This document shows, in pieces, positions 8,579 to 16,662 of a DNA stretch of 64,000 nt; the first letter of the stretch is position 1, and every line of letters starts with the position of its first letter. A program made the translations under genes and the position numbers. A model generated the notes under the pieces. It was given only the letters and a program-made list of their open reading frames with translations, was not told where the DNA came from and made no database searches. Location of the stretch: NCBI RefSeq assembly GCF_002163715.1, contig NZ_CP015698.1:2768201-2832200 (forward strand). The letters run 5' to 3'. The DNA comes from Curvibacter sp. AEP1-3 (lineage in GTDB: Bacteria; Pseudomonadota; Gammaproteobacteria; Burkholderiales; Burkholderiaceae_C).

Positions 8579-9649
8579 GTGGCACTATCAACTGAACTTG
8601 CCAAGATTATTGCTTCACTAAGAGACCAAAAGCACCCGTTTGGAGCTGTGCGTGAGGCAATGGCAGCGATTGATAAGGAAGCTGGAAATGGATGGGATAA
8701 GCTGCTGGAAAAACTTGGCAATTACTCTGCCGAGGAGCAAGCGACGATAAGCCGCCAGCTTTCTCAGATTATTCAAAGCAAGGCCATAGCTGGGCAAAAA
8801 GACTTGCATGTATTCCTTCTTGAGGATGACGAAGTAATACGAATATCGGCTGCGCTCGCTGGCCTCACAGCAACTGGTCCATACAGCCAAGACTTTCCAC
8901 TCCCCTTGTCGCCAACTCTTTTGGCTGGAAACACCACTGATCTGTTCCTCTCAAAGGTGATTTACAGGGAAAATGCCGATGTATCGCTGATATTTTGTTC
9001 GTCAAGAACTGAATATGACAAAATCAGCTATGACATGAATCAGGTGAATGTACATGTTCAGAATACGTTCGCTGGTTATGAACGAATCGTCGCAATAAAA
9101 AAATTACCTTATCAAATATTCGATGTGATCAATTTTCGGCCCAGCCTCAAGAGAGTTGAAGTGCTTGTCGATCAACCTCATCGAATGGGTGCCAACGAGA
9201 GCTCTGAGGATAGATGTTCAGCTGTATTGGCTATGGTTGCAAGTCGCAATCCAGACCTTCAGACAATGTATGAAAATAACAGTCCGCTCAACCTGTACGG
9301 CTGTATCAACTCCATGTATCAGCAGGCTGGCGAAGGGAAAGTAAAACGGTTGGCTTTTCGTGCCCCTTCGCAGTCACAGAAGAAAGAACAATTGAGTTCG
9401 GACGACGATTTAAGAACCGAAGAGTTTCACGCTGCTGGAGTGTTGAAAGTTGGCGTAATCACTGTCCACGATATAACGCTCCATTGGGCCAATCTAATCG
9501 GCGCCGCGGGAGGAGCGACTGCACGTATTAAAATTAACGTTGGTGGGCTATCAAATGAAGGTGCCTATGTTCGCTCGGCGGAGATAAATTGCGTATCTGA
9601 CACGGCCTTAGCAGTAGTAGTAAATAAACTTGTTGCGCACAGCAGCTAG
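8579..9649 (+). CDS. Unknown protein, first gene of a three-gene putative defence operon
   Basis: This 356-residue soluble protein has a GTG start preceded by GGAGGAGGGAAG. I recognise no family. An N-terminal helical part (about 1-75) contains a segment resembling an oligomerisation region. A beta-rich middle (about 80-220) follows, then a polar linker (SQSQKKEQLSSDDD, about 264-278) and a C-terminal beta-rich domain with INVGGLSNEGAYV. There is no signal peptide, P-loop or nuclease motif. Base composition is clearly more AT-rich than gajB upstream and the STAND gene downstream. The next gene starts 17 bp later, which marks an operon. It may be a sensor or scaffold for the nuclease of the third gene; this is inference only. 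Confidence 0.75.
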   Translation: MALSTELAKIIASLRDQKHPFGAVREAMAAIDKEAGNGWDKLLEKLGNYSAEEQATISRQLSQIIQSKAIAGQKDLHVFLLEDDEVIRISAALAGLTATGPYSQDFPLPLSPTLLAGNTTDLFLSKVIYRENADVSLIFCSSRTEYDKISYDMNQVNVHVQNTFAGYERIVAIKKLPYQIFDVINFRPSLKRVEVLVDQPHRMGANESSEDRCSAVLAMVASRNPDLQTMYENNSPLNLYGCINSMYQQAGEGKVKRLAFRAPSQSQKKEQLSSDDDLRTEEFHAAGVLKVGVITVHDITLHWANLIGAAGGATARIKINVGGLSNEGAYVRSAEINCVSDTALAVVVNKLVAHSS

Positions 9650-9666
9650 CAGATGTTTTCCACGCT

Positions 9667-10086
9667 ATGAGCTACTCTGCAATGGTCATAGAAAAGCTAG
9701 AGGCGATTTTTGGTAGAGAAAAACCAGAAGTGCGCATTGCTTCGACCATAGTTGCGTACGTCACTGAGCATGGGGATAGCGTCCACCACATCAATCTCGC
9801 GTTTGTAAAGAATCTCTGTAAGCTACCAAATACTGCGCATGTGGATGTATCGGTATTAAAAGCATTGCAGGCCTTGGCAGGCGATGCTATTGGCTATTTA
9901 AGTGTGGGTTTCGAGTACGTCGATAACAACGAGGAAATTCACAACATCTCTCGCGCTGAATTTTCCGGAGCAATTTACGACAGCATTGATCCAATCAGTG
10001 GCGAACGCGCGGACGACCTTGCTGAGAGGGTGCTAATTTTCTATTTTCCGGATAAGACGTTTCCAATGCGTCTACTTCATACATGA
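9667..10086 (+). CDS. Unknown small protein, middle gene of putative defence operon
   Basis: This 139-residue acidic protein follows the preceding gene by 17 bp and overlaps the next by 4 bp (ATGA). The N-terminal 100 residues look like alternating helices with a strand pair, compatible with a winged-helix fold (about residues 20-75, then GYLSVGFEYVD). That is a judgement from pattern, not from a recognised family. It has no signal peptide or membrane segment. The size and middle position resemble adaptor components of three-gene defence modules. Confidence 0.7.
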   Translation: MSYSAMVIEKLEAIFGREKPEVRIASTIVAYVTEHGDSVHHINLAFVKNLCKLPNTAHVDVSVLKALQALAGDAIGYLSVGFEYVDNNEEIHNISRAEFSGAIYDSIDPISGERADDLAERVLIFYFPDKTFPMRLLHT

Positions 10087-10751
10087 CATCAGCTGCAGAC
10101 GTACGCCGACTTCAAGCTATGGATGACATGCTGGCAGGGTACTTGGCCAGGCTAGCAGTTAATTCATATGAAGATTTTGTGCGCAATCTGTATGACCAGA
10201 TACACAGATCAATTAACAGTTTAGAGAATTACAAACACTACATTGAACATGAAGGCGAAGATGCCACTACCGCAAGAATAATCATGTTCTTGGAGGGAGC
10301 TGGTCTCAAGGCGCGGCAGCAAGCTGCGGGGGGGAATGTCGACATTTATGTAGACGATTTGACGAATAATTTCAAATGGATTGGTGAAGCAAAAAAATAT
10401 GAGTCCGTCACTAATATCGCGGAAGGGTTCAAACAATTAGTGACGAGATACGCATCCGGCAAAGATAAAAAAGGAAAAGGATACGGTGCTCTGATCGCAT
10501 ATTTGCGGAGGCCAAATACAATTCATCACGTTGATGCATGGAAAGATACCATCGCAAAATTGCCTGAGGCAACCAACGTTCGGTTCTCAGAGTGCCAGCG
10601 AATGGCGCCCTTTGCCTTTCTCTCCGAACACGACCACCAAGAGACAAATTGCAGCTATGAGACGTGGCATGTCTGCGTTCAACTTTTGGTTGACCCAAAG
10701 GACAAGAGCGGAATTGAATCAAAGGCAGGTAAGAAACGTAGAGCTGCTTAA
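10083..10751 (+). CDS. Predicted PD-(D/E)XK nuclease, third gene of putative defence operon
   Basis: This 222-residue protein carries a restriction-endonuclease-like core. It has a helix with acidic residues (EHEGEDATTARIIMFLEGAG, about 55-74), then GGNVDIYVDD with D87, then WIGEAKKY with E102-x-K104. This is the D...ExK arrangement of PD-(D/E)XK enzymes. The C-terminal part contains conserved-looking Cys, His and Trp residues (CSYETWHVC), and the tail is basic (KAGKKRRAA). Translation is coupled to the preceding gene by ATGA. It is probably the DNA-cleaving effector of the operon; the substrate is unknown. Confidence 0.7.
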   Translation: MTSAADVRRLQAMDDMLAGYLARLAVNSYEDFVRNLYDQIHRSINSLENYKHYIEHEGEDATTARIIMFLEGAGLKARQQAAGGNVDIYVDDLTNNFKWIGEAKKYESVTNIAEGFKQLVTRYASGKDKKGKGYGALIAYLRRPNTIHHVDAWKDTIAKLPEATNVRFSECQRMAPFAFLSEHDHQETNCSYETWHVCVQLLVDPKDKSGIESKAGKKRRAA

Positions 10752-10860
10752 GCTCTAACTAACATTGCAAACTTCGCTCACGATAACTTGTTGTATCGAT
10801 CGGCTGAATCAGCCCCGCAAAGGCGACCTCGGCGGGCGCCTCAGATACATCGGAGCAGAT

Positions 10861-10874
10861 GTCCGCTTTCGGAC
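10861..10874. repeat. Short hairpin upstream of the STAND gene
   Basis: The dyad GTCCG-CTTT-CGGAC lies in the 160-bp gap before the STAND gene. It may terminate the upstream operon or act as an operator. It is not followed by a T-run, so the role is open. A related sequence (aatgtccgcttctgg) occurs near 13925. Confidence 0.35.
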
Positions 10875-10911
10875 GGGTGCCCTAGGAGTGCGAAGGGGAT
10901 AAACTGGTCCA

Positions 10912-13584
10912 ATGGAGCTCGAATCTCAGGCCGATACCGTCGTTGACTCGGTGCAGCTTCGTCGTATCGAAGCGACGCATAAGGGCTTTCTTTATCAGCA
11001 TCTGTACGGTGTCGCGTGCGTGCTGATGTCAGGACGGTCGGGGTGGTCTCGCCTGATGATTGAGTTCAACGAGGACGTTGAACTTCGATATCCAGATCGC
11101 CACGTGTATGTGCAGGTCAAGACCCGCAGCCGCCTCGTCAAACCTGGCGATGTGGCGAGTGCTCTGCAGCGGTTTGAGCGATACCGCGAAATTCATGACG
11201 CGCAGAGACGCAAGGGGCGCGCGGAGTTCGTACTGGCGCTGAACTCCGATCCTTCCCCTGTACTTTCCGCATGTATTGCCGCTGGTGACATGCCGTCAGA
11301 CGTCCGCACTGTGTGGCCAGGATATGCGGTAGAAGGCCTGCCACCACCTTGGGCCACCGTCGATGAGGCATTCACTTGGTGCGTCGATCAGGCTGCGACG
11401 TTGCCGTTCTTAATGGTGGCGCCCGACGTCCTTGTCCTGAAGCTCGCGGGTCTAATGGTGCGCATTGCGTCAGGGACTGGCGAGTATTCCTCGCACGCAA
11501 TCACTGCGGAACAGGCCGCGGGAATGCTCGAACAGTTCGTGCATCAGCTGCATGAGTTTCCAGCGCCGCCGCTGAACTACAAACCGCAGGATCAGGAGCC
11601 CGCGCTCACAACTAACGAGTCGATCCGCCTCATCGTTGGGTTCTCTGGTGCCGGCAAGACGTCATGGGCGGCGCATGCCGCCATGGGCGACGGGCTATTC
11701 AGCACGTACATCGACGTGGCAGACCTTCCAAGCGCGTCGGTGCCAGCCGCTCTCGCGAGGGAACTTGCGGCTCGCTGGCTGCACGGCGATATAGACGCGC
11801 TGCGGGCAGTCGAAAGGGTCGCCCTTTCTGGCGTTGAATCGCTGCTCGCTTCGAGCCAGGCGCTAGCCACGCATCACAACACCTACACCGTGGTAATCGA
11901 CAACGCGCATCGTCTTGCGATTGATGACGCTCGTGCGATTTCAAGCGCTCTTAAGGGGCTGCGGTCGGTGTTTCTCGCCCAGCCTACCAATGAGCTGAAC
12001 CAACTATGTACAGCACTTGCTGTCGAGCCCGAAACATTGCGGGGCTGGGGCGACGACACAATCGCCGCGGAAGCGAACGCCGCAGGATGCGAATCGTCGC
12101 TACCGACGGTGGTGTGGCTCAAGCGTCTGACGGCGGGACTTCCTCTGTACGTACGCAGCGCTATTCAGGTAGCCGCGAACGACTACAGCGGCGACCTGAG
12201 CGCCTTCTGCGAAGCGCTCGAGTCCCAGACTCTGGTGTCAGATACGAAGCAGCACACTATCTTGGCGCGGGTCTTCGACGGGCTGGACGCCAAGCTGAAG
12301 AGCGTGCTCGAGTGCGCCAGCTTGGCCGACGTCCCACTTGCGGCAGAGGAGTTGGTAACCATCACGCATGCCGCTTTCGGTTTCGATCGCCGAGCAGTGA
12401 TAGGCAGCCTGCGTGCGCTGCGTTCCAGCGGCCTGTTGCAGGCATATGGCAGTCAACGAAGTAAGACTCATGACGCATTGCGGCCCGTCGCTCTAGAGCA
12501 CCTAGCCACCGATGTCGGCGCAGAGCGCCGCGCCAAGGAAGCTCTGCTGAAGTTGTTGGAAGTGTCGTTGGAGCATGGTCAGGAGCAGGGGCAGGAGCGA
12601 CTTCCACTGTTCGTGAGGATGCTTGTAGAACTGCGCCGTATTGGCGAACTTGCTGACTTGGCTACCGAGGAGATCTTCCACGAGCTCGGACCGTTCCCAG
12701 CAGTATGGTCACTGCTTGAGGAGGCCGCCGACGACGAGAGCGTTTCGGCCGAAACCCGCTGCGAGTCGATCGATGCGTTGCTTTACTACCGGCAAAGGAA
12801 CGGGCCTGAGGATGCAGTTGCGCCGTTGTTGGCCAAGATGGAAGCACTGCTTCCTGCTCGATTGGACGATCCTCGCGCTCTGATCGTGTTTCTGCAGAAG
12901 AAGGTCCATCACTTGGCTGAGCAGGGTGACGAGCAAGGCGTCCACGACCTGTTGTGCCGGGTTGAAGGCCTTTTGCCTAACAGCGATTCTCATCGACGGA
13001 TATTCGAGTACAACGCGGCTTTGGCCCTCTGGAAGATTTCACGCTTCGATTTAGCAGATAGAAGGCTCCAGGCCGTAATGAAGGACTACCTCAGAGCCCT
13101 ACGGCTTGATGTAGAGGCTCTTATGTCGGACCCCAGCCAATATGTGGATCGCGTGCGGAAGGACGATTCCTACGCGGACGGTTGCAAAAAGCTTGCTGAT
13201 TGTTACGACCTGCTGGCCAGGGTTGTCGAGGCACGTCGTCGACCCGCAGGCGCTATCCGCGCCATCGCCATCCGTTTGTTCGAAATCACAGGTCATTGGG
13301 ACTCGGCGGCACGCGTGTGCATTGATTTGGTGTGGCAGCACATCGACAAGGGCGAGCCGCAACGCGCTCGCAAACTGTTGGAGCCCTACCTTCTGACGCT
13401 GGTCACGAAGTACAGGTTGAATGATCGAGTCATACCAGTGCGCTACCTCTATGCGCACGCGCTCGGAAAGACTGGCGACGTCGAGGCTGCTCGGAAAGAG
13501 CTGCGTGCCATTGACCCTTATCTGACCTCACTTCCGCCCATGGAGCAAGCCGACGCACGCAACCTGACGGCATTTCTTCGATGA
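10912..13584 (+). CDS. Avs-like STAND NTPase with N-terminal Cap4/DUF4297-type nuclease domain
   Basis: This 890-residue protein shows three parts. Residues about 20-110 contain the Cap4/DUF4297-like nuclease pattern: KGFLYQHLYG, then EFNEDVEL (51-58) and VQVKT (67-71), giving the D...QxK core. Residues about 235-500 form a STAND/AAA-type NTPase with P-loop GFSGAGKT (243-250) and Walker B VVIDNAH (327-333). The remaining roughly 390 residues are helical repeats resembling TPRs, where Avs proteins recognise phage proteins. The architecture fits antiviral STAND systems that degrade DNA on sensing a phage protein. It stands alone, 160 bp after the three-gene operon, with no partner. The exact Avs class is not assignable by eye. 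Confidence 0.75.
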   Translation: MELESQADTVVDSVQLRRIEATHKGFLYQHLYGVACVLMSGRSGWSRLMIEFNEDVELRYPDRHVYVQVKTRSRLVKPGDVASALQRFERYREIHDAQRRKGRAEFVLALNSDPSPVLSACIAAGDMPSDVRTVWPGYAVEGLPPPWATVDEAFTWCVDQAATLPFLMVAPDVLVLKLAGLMVRIASGTGEYSSHAITAEQAAGMLEQFVHQLHEFPAPPLNYKPQDQEPALTTNESIRLIVGFSGAGKTSWAAHAAMGDGLFSTYIDVADLPSASVPAALARELAARWLHGDIDALRAVERVALSGVESLLASSQALATHHNTYTVVIDNAHRLAIDDARAISSALKGLRSVFLAQPTNELNQLCTALAVEPETLRGWGDDTIAAEANAAGCESSLPTVVWLKRLTAGLPLYVRSAIQVAANDYSGDLSAFCEALESQTLVSDTKQHTILARVFDGLDAKLKSVLECASLADVPLAAEELVTITHAAFGFDRRAVIGSLRALRSSGLLQAYGSQRSKTHDALRPVALEHLATDVGAERRAKEALLKLLEVSLEHGQEQGQERLPLFVRMLVELRRIGELADLATEEIFHELGPFPAVWSLLEEAADDESVSAETRCESIDALLYYRQRNGPEDAVAPLLAKMEALLPARLDDPRALIVFLQKKVHHLAEQGDEQGVHDLLCRVEGLLPNSDSHRRIFEYNAALALWKISRFDLADRRLQAVMKDYLRALRLDVEALMSDPSQYVDRVRKDDSYADGCKKLADCYDLLARVVEARRRPAGAIRAIAIRLFEITGHWDSAARVCIDLVWQHIDKGEPQRARKLLEPYLLTLVTKYRLNDRVIPVRYLYAHALGKTGDVEAARKELRAIDPYLTSLPPMEQADARNLTAFLR

Positions 13585-13610
13585 GTGGCTTCAGACTAAG
13601 GGTTGCAGCT

Positions 13611-13832
13611 TTAGTGGTCGAACTTGTATTCAGCAAGCTTGCCAGTTCTCGCCTCTTCAAGACCCAACATCGTGTCTTGAATCAACCGTATCGGCAATTC
13701 AGGGTTGTCCAATACAGCCTTGCCAATTCGAGCCCAGTATTCAATCTGTTTGGGTACAGATCGATGCTCGGCCAATGCAACTATTTTTGCATCGTCAACA
13801 AGGCCTTTGGAGAGCTTAATCGGTACGGGCAT
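13611..13832 (-). CDS. ParD-like type II antitoxin (orphan)
   Basis: This 73-residue protein resembles the ParD-like antitoxin family: PVPIKLSKGLVDDAKIVA followed by RSVPKQIEYWARIGKAVLDNPELP. Such proteins form ribbon-helix-helix dimers. ATG 13832 is used here; a TTG at 13859 would add 9 residues. The gene converges on the STAND gene 26 bp away. No ParE-like toxin is visible on either side, so it looks orphaned. Confidence 0.75.
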   Translation of the reverse strand: MPVPIKLSKGLVDDAKIVALAEHRSVPKQIEYWARIGKAVLDNPELPIRLIQDTMLGLEEARTGKLAEYKFDH

Positions 13833-13859
13833 AGTCGGAATTCTTTGAGCAAGGGCCAA

Positions 13860-14271
13860 CGAATCGTACTAGCAATTTGTGGTTGCTCGTCGTGCTGCTT
13901 CGGGCCAGGAGCGGGCGTTGGTCAATGTCCGCTTCTGGGCAGCCGATTTTGAAGTTCGCGTTGTAGCGATTGCCGACAGTCGCCACTGACCGGTTCTGGG
14001 TAACCCATGTACACAGTTTTCGAGACTGGCCAGCGGTCGTTCTCGGTGGTCGCGAAAGTGCCAGATGCAGAAACAGGGGGTCGTTATATTTTTTGCGTTG
14101 AAAGGCGCAAACTAACTCAGTCGTTGACGGAACTTTCGCTAAACGTGGTTCGCTAATTGGTAACCCCAACAGCTATTTTGGACATTTCGGAGAGAGGAAC
14201 TACAAGATCAAAGTGAAATCCCTGCAAAGCAGTGACCACACTCGGTTTCCCCCGAAAGTGTCCAAAAATAA
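13860..14271. other. Non-coding stretch with an isolated pair of terminal-type inverted repeats
   Basis: About 410 bp hold no convincing gene; a 117-codon minus-strand frame (13816-14169) overlaps the ParD-like gene and has no family resemblance. The region from 13925 to 14000 resembles filler common between Burkholderiales genes. An inverted repeat pair at its right edge is listed separately. Confidence 0.4.
14176..14267. repeat. 92-bp unit bounded by 15-16-bp inverted repeats
   Basis: TTTTGGACATTTCGG (14176-14190) is repeated in inverted orientation as CCGAAAGTGTCCAAAA (14252-14267), differing by one inserted base. The GGACA/TGTCC ends and the AT-rich flank resemble transposon terminal repeats. 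It could be a MITE-like remnant, a solo transposon end, or an unusually long-looped terminator for the small ORF at 14272-14400. Confidence 0.45.
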
Positions 14272-14400
14272 TTAGTTCGTTATCAACGAGACGTACTGCT
14301 TCAACGCTGCCCCTGCGGCTTCGGCCTGACTAGCAGGGTTGGCATTGTCTTGCGCGGCGCGGGTCAACGTCTGAATGCTGCTTTGGGACACAGTTTCCAT
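14272..14400 (-). CDS. Tiny hypothetical protein (42 residues)
   Basis: A 42-codon ORF has a near-ideal ribosome-binding site (AAGGAG, 6 nt before ATG). The Ala/Gln/Ser-rich product (starting METVSQSSIQ) has one amphipathic helix and no hydrophobic segment. A GGCCC-AC-GGGCC hairpin (14413-14424) sits just upstream of the ribosome-binding site. A longer in-frame start at 14439 is possible. The family is not recognised. Confidence 0.4.
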   Translation of the reverse strand: METVSQSSIQTLTRAAQDNANPASQAEAAGAALKQYVSLITN

Positions 14401-14565
14401 TTCAAACTCCTTGGCCCACGGGCCTTTCTTAGAAGCGACCATCTTGGCGTCACGCCCCTCTGAACGGGTGTCACGAATCTTTAATATAATATTTCTAGAA
14501 TTATTGAAGTGATTGCCCGGAGCACCTGGCGACACCCCTCAGATCAATCAATTCAAGGAATACCT

Positions 14566-15048
14566 ATGAAACACCGTGTACTGTTGAATCTCACTGTTTC
14601 CACCCTAGTGATCGTCGCTGGTTGGGCGAACAGCGCCCAGGCGGAAACCGTGATGGAGACGATCTCCCATAACCCCAACCTGACCACCGCCGCCAAGCTC
14701 ATTCAGGACGCCGGCCTGGCTGACTCTCTGGGTGGCGCCGGTCCCGTGACCGTGTTCGCGCCCAGTAACGCAGCGTTCAGCGCCATTCCCGCAGGCAAGC
14801 TGGCCGAGCTGGCTGGCAACAAGGAGATGCTCAAGTCTGTCCTGAACTACCACGTGGTCGCCGCCAACCTGACTTCCGACGCCATCAACAACGGACCGCA
14901 GAAGACCGCCACCGGTGACAGCATTTCTCTGTACAAAGCCGGCACCTTCCTGACCGTCGAAAGCGCCGTGGTGACCCAGGCTGACCTCAAGGCCTCCAAT
15001 GGCGTGGTGCAGGTGATCGACACCGTGTTGATGCCTCCCAAGAAGTAA
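14566..15048 (+). CDS. Secreted fasciclin-domain protein
   Basis: This 160-residue exported protein has a signal peptide (about 1-26, ending SAQA) and one fasciclin (FAS1) domain with the typical GPVTVFAPSNAAF box and the closing GVVQVIDTVLMPP motif. The ATG at 14566 follows AAGGA at 7 nt. FAS1 domains mediate adhesion or protein-protein contact. It lies 58 bp before arsR with no obvious promoter between, so it may share the ars operon promoter. A possible -10 (TATAAT, 14485-14490) lies upstream, without a convincing -35. Confidence 0.85.
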   Translation: MKHRVLLNLTVSTLVIVAGWANSAQAETVMETISHNPNLTTAAKLIQDAGLADSLGGAGPVTVFAPSNAAFSAIPAGKLAELAGNKEMLKSVLNYHVVAANLTSDAINNGPQKTATGDSISLYKAGTFLTVESAVVTQADLKASNGVVQVIDTVLMPPKK

Positions 15049-15106
15049 ATCCAGGCAACAGACGCCTCGGGCCGACACCACTACCAAGATCAAAGAGGAG
15101 ACCGAT

Positions 15107-15430
15107 ATGGACGCAATACAAACGGTGAAGGCCCTGGGCGCTTTGGCCCATGAAACCCGCCTCTCGGTGTTCAGGATGCTGGTCCAGGCCGGTCCCGAAG
15201 GCCTGACACCCGGCGTCATCGCCGAGACGCTGGAAATGCCGGCGCCTCCTCTGTCTTTCCACCTGAAAGAACTGACCCAGGCGGGGCTCATCGTGGCCCG
15301 CCCCGAGGGCAGAAAAATCCATTACAGCGCCAACTTCACCGCCATGAATGAACTGGTCGGCTACCTCACCGAGAACTGCTGCGGTGGCCAGGCCTGTGAA
15401 GTTGACGCGGCGGGCGCCGCCTGCTGCTAA
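15107..15430 (+). CDS. arsR: ArsR/SmtB-family arsenic-responsive repressor
   Basis: This 107-residue winged-helix repressor has the ArsR core: LAHETRLSVFRMLVQ, a recognition segment APPLSFHLKELTQAG, and the wing ARPEGRKIHYSA. The usual CVCDL box in the recognition helix is absent. Cysteines cluster at the C-terminus instead (CCGG, C98 region, CC end), suggesting an As(III) site like those of ArsR variants with C-terminal cysteines. It is the first regulatory gene of the operon, 45 bp before arsC, and probably represses it until As(III) binds. Confidence 0.9.
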   Translation: MDAIQTVKALGALAHETRLSVFRMLVQAGPEGLTPGVIAETLEMPAPPLSFHLKELTQAGLIVARPEGRKIHYSANFTAMNELVGYLTENCCGGQACEVDAAGAACC

Positions 15431-15475
15431 GGCTGGTTGTTCAGCCTTCAAGAAACCCTTTTCCGAGAGATCACC

Positions 15476-15973
15476 ATGTCCGAAAAAGTCTACAACGTGC
15501 TCTTCCTGTGCACAGGCAACTCCGCCCGCAGCATCCTGGCCGAAGTCCAGCTCAACGTCTTTGGCCGCGGCAAGTTCAAAGCCTTCTCTGCAGGTAGCTA
15601 CCCCAACGGGATCGTGAACCCGTTCGCCATAGAGTTCCTGGAGAGCAATGGTTTTCCCACAGAAGGCTTGCGCAGCAAGTCCTGGAACGAGTTTGCCGTG
15701 GAGAGTGCTCCGGTCATGGACTATGTGATCACGGTGTGCGACCAGGCGGCCGGTGAGCAGTGCCCGTACTGGCCCGGTCAGCCCATGTCGGCCCACTGGG
15801 GTGTTCCTGACCCTGCGGCCGTCGAGGGGACGGATGACCAGAAACGCCGTGCCTTCCGCGATACCGCAGCTGTCATGCGTCGACGCATCGAGATGTTCAC
15901 GGCCTTGCCCGCAGCTTCGCTGGATCGCCTCAGCCTCAAATCCAAACTGGACGAAATCGGCAAAACGGCATGA
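15476..15973 (+). CDS. arsC: Arsenate reductase, thioredoxin-coupled (low-molecular-weight PTPase family)
   Basis: This 165-residue enzyme reduces As(V) to As(III) using a P-loop cysteine, FLCTGNSARS (about 10-19), then the resolving cysteine pair in VITVCDQAAGEQCPYW. The ATG at 15476 (MSEKVYN) is chosen over 15437 because family members start at this point. It overlaps the aquaporin gene by 4 bp. A second, unrelated arsenate reductase lies two genes downstream. Confidence 0.92.
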   Translation: MSEKVYNVLFLCTGNSARSILAEVQLNVFGRGKFKAFSAGSYPNGIVNPFAIEFLESNGFPTEGLRSKSWNEFAVESAPVMDYVITVCDQAAGEQCPYWPGQPMSAHWGVPDPAAVEGTDDQKRRAFRDTAAVMRRRIEMFTALPAASLDRLSLKSKLDEIGKTA

Positions 15974-16659
15974 ACTGGCGCAAGGAATTTGTGGCCGAGT
16001 TCATCGGCACGGCCATGTTGTTGGCCACGGTGGTGGGCTCCGGCATCATGGGAGAGCGGCTGGCTGGCGGCAACGTCGCGGTCGCCTTGCTGGCCAACAC
16101 CCTGGCCACCGGTGCGGCCCTGATTGCCTTGATCGCCACCTTTGGGCCAACCTCCGGCGCGCACTTCAATCCCTTGGTGACCATCACCGAGGTGGTCATG
16201 AAGCGCGCGAGTTGGGGCAAGGCCTCGGTCTACCTGATCGCCCAGGTCCTGGGGGCCATTGCCGGCGTGATGGCCGCCCACTACATGTTCGAGCTGCCGC
16301 TGCTGATGGAATCCACCCACATGCGTACCGGCTCGCACCAATGGTGGAGCGAGATTGTCGCGTCGTTCGGTCTGCTGACCATCATCCTCAATGTCGCAAA
16401 GACACGGCCTGACTTCGTGCCCGTTGCTGTCGGGGCGTACATCACTGCCGCTTACTGGTTCACCGCGTCCACCTCCTTCGCCAACCCGGCCGTCACCATC
16501 GCCCGGTCGCTGACCGACACCTTCTCCGGCATCCGCCCCACCGACGTGGCGGGCTTCATCCTGAGCCAGGTGGTAGGCGCCGCTCTGGCCCTTGCCCTCT
16601 TCAAATGGTCGGAAGGGGCTCCCGCTTCGACCACCTCAACCCCCCACCAGTCCGACTGA
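15970..16659 (+). CDS. MIP-family aquaporin of the ars operon (AqpS-like)
   Basis: This 229-residue membrane channel has six predicted membrane spans and the two half-helix motifs HFNPLVT (NPL, about 59-65) and FANPAVT (NPA, about 174-180). In ars operons lacking ArsB or Acr3, such channels let As(III) formed by ArsC leave the cell down its gradient, as established for AqpS of Sinorhizobium. Translation is coupled to arsC by ATGA and the next arsC follows within 4 bp. The NPL variant in the first motif is typical of this subgroup. Confidence 0.88.
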   Translation: MNWRKEFVAEFIGTAMLLATVVGSGIMGERLAGGNVAVALLANTLATGAALIALIATFGPTSGAHFNPLVTITEVVMKRASWGKASVYLIAQVLGAIAGVMAAHYMFELPLLMESTHMRTGSHQWWSEIVASFGLLTIILNVAKTRPDFVPVAVGAYITAAYWFTASTSFANPAVTIARSLTDTFSGIRPTDVAGFILSQVVGAALALALFKWSEGAPASTTSTPHQSD

Positions 16660-16662
16660 ACC

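Noticed and set aside
13581..14169. Frames at 13581-13952 (plus) and 13816-14169 (minus)
   Set aside because: They overlap the better-supported ParD-like gene or non-coding filler and look like random translations.
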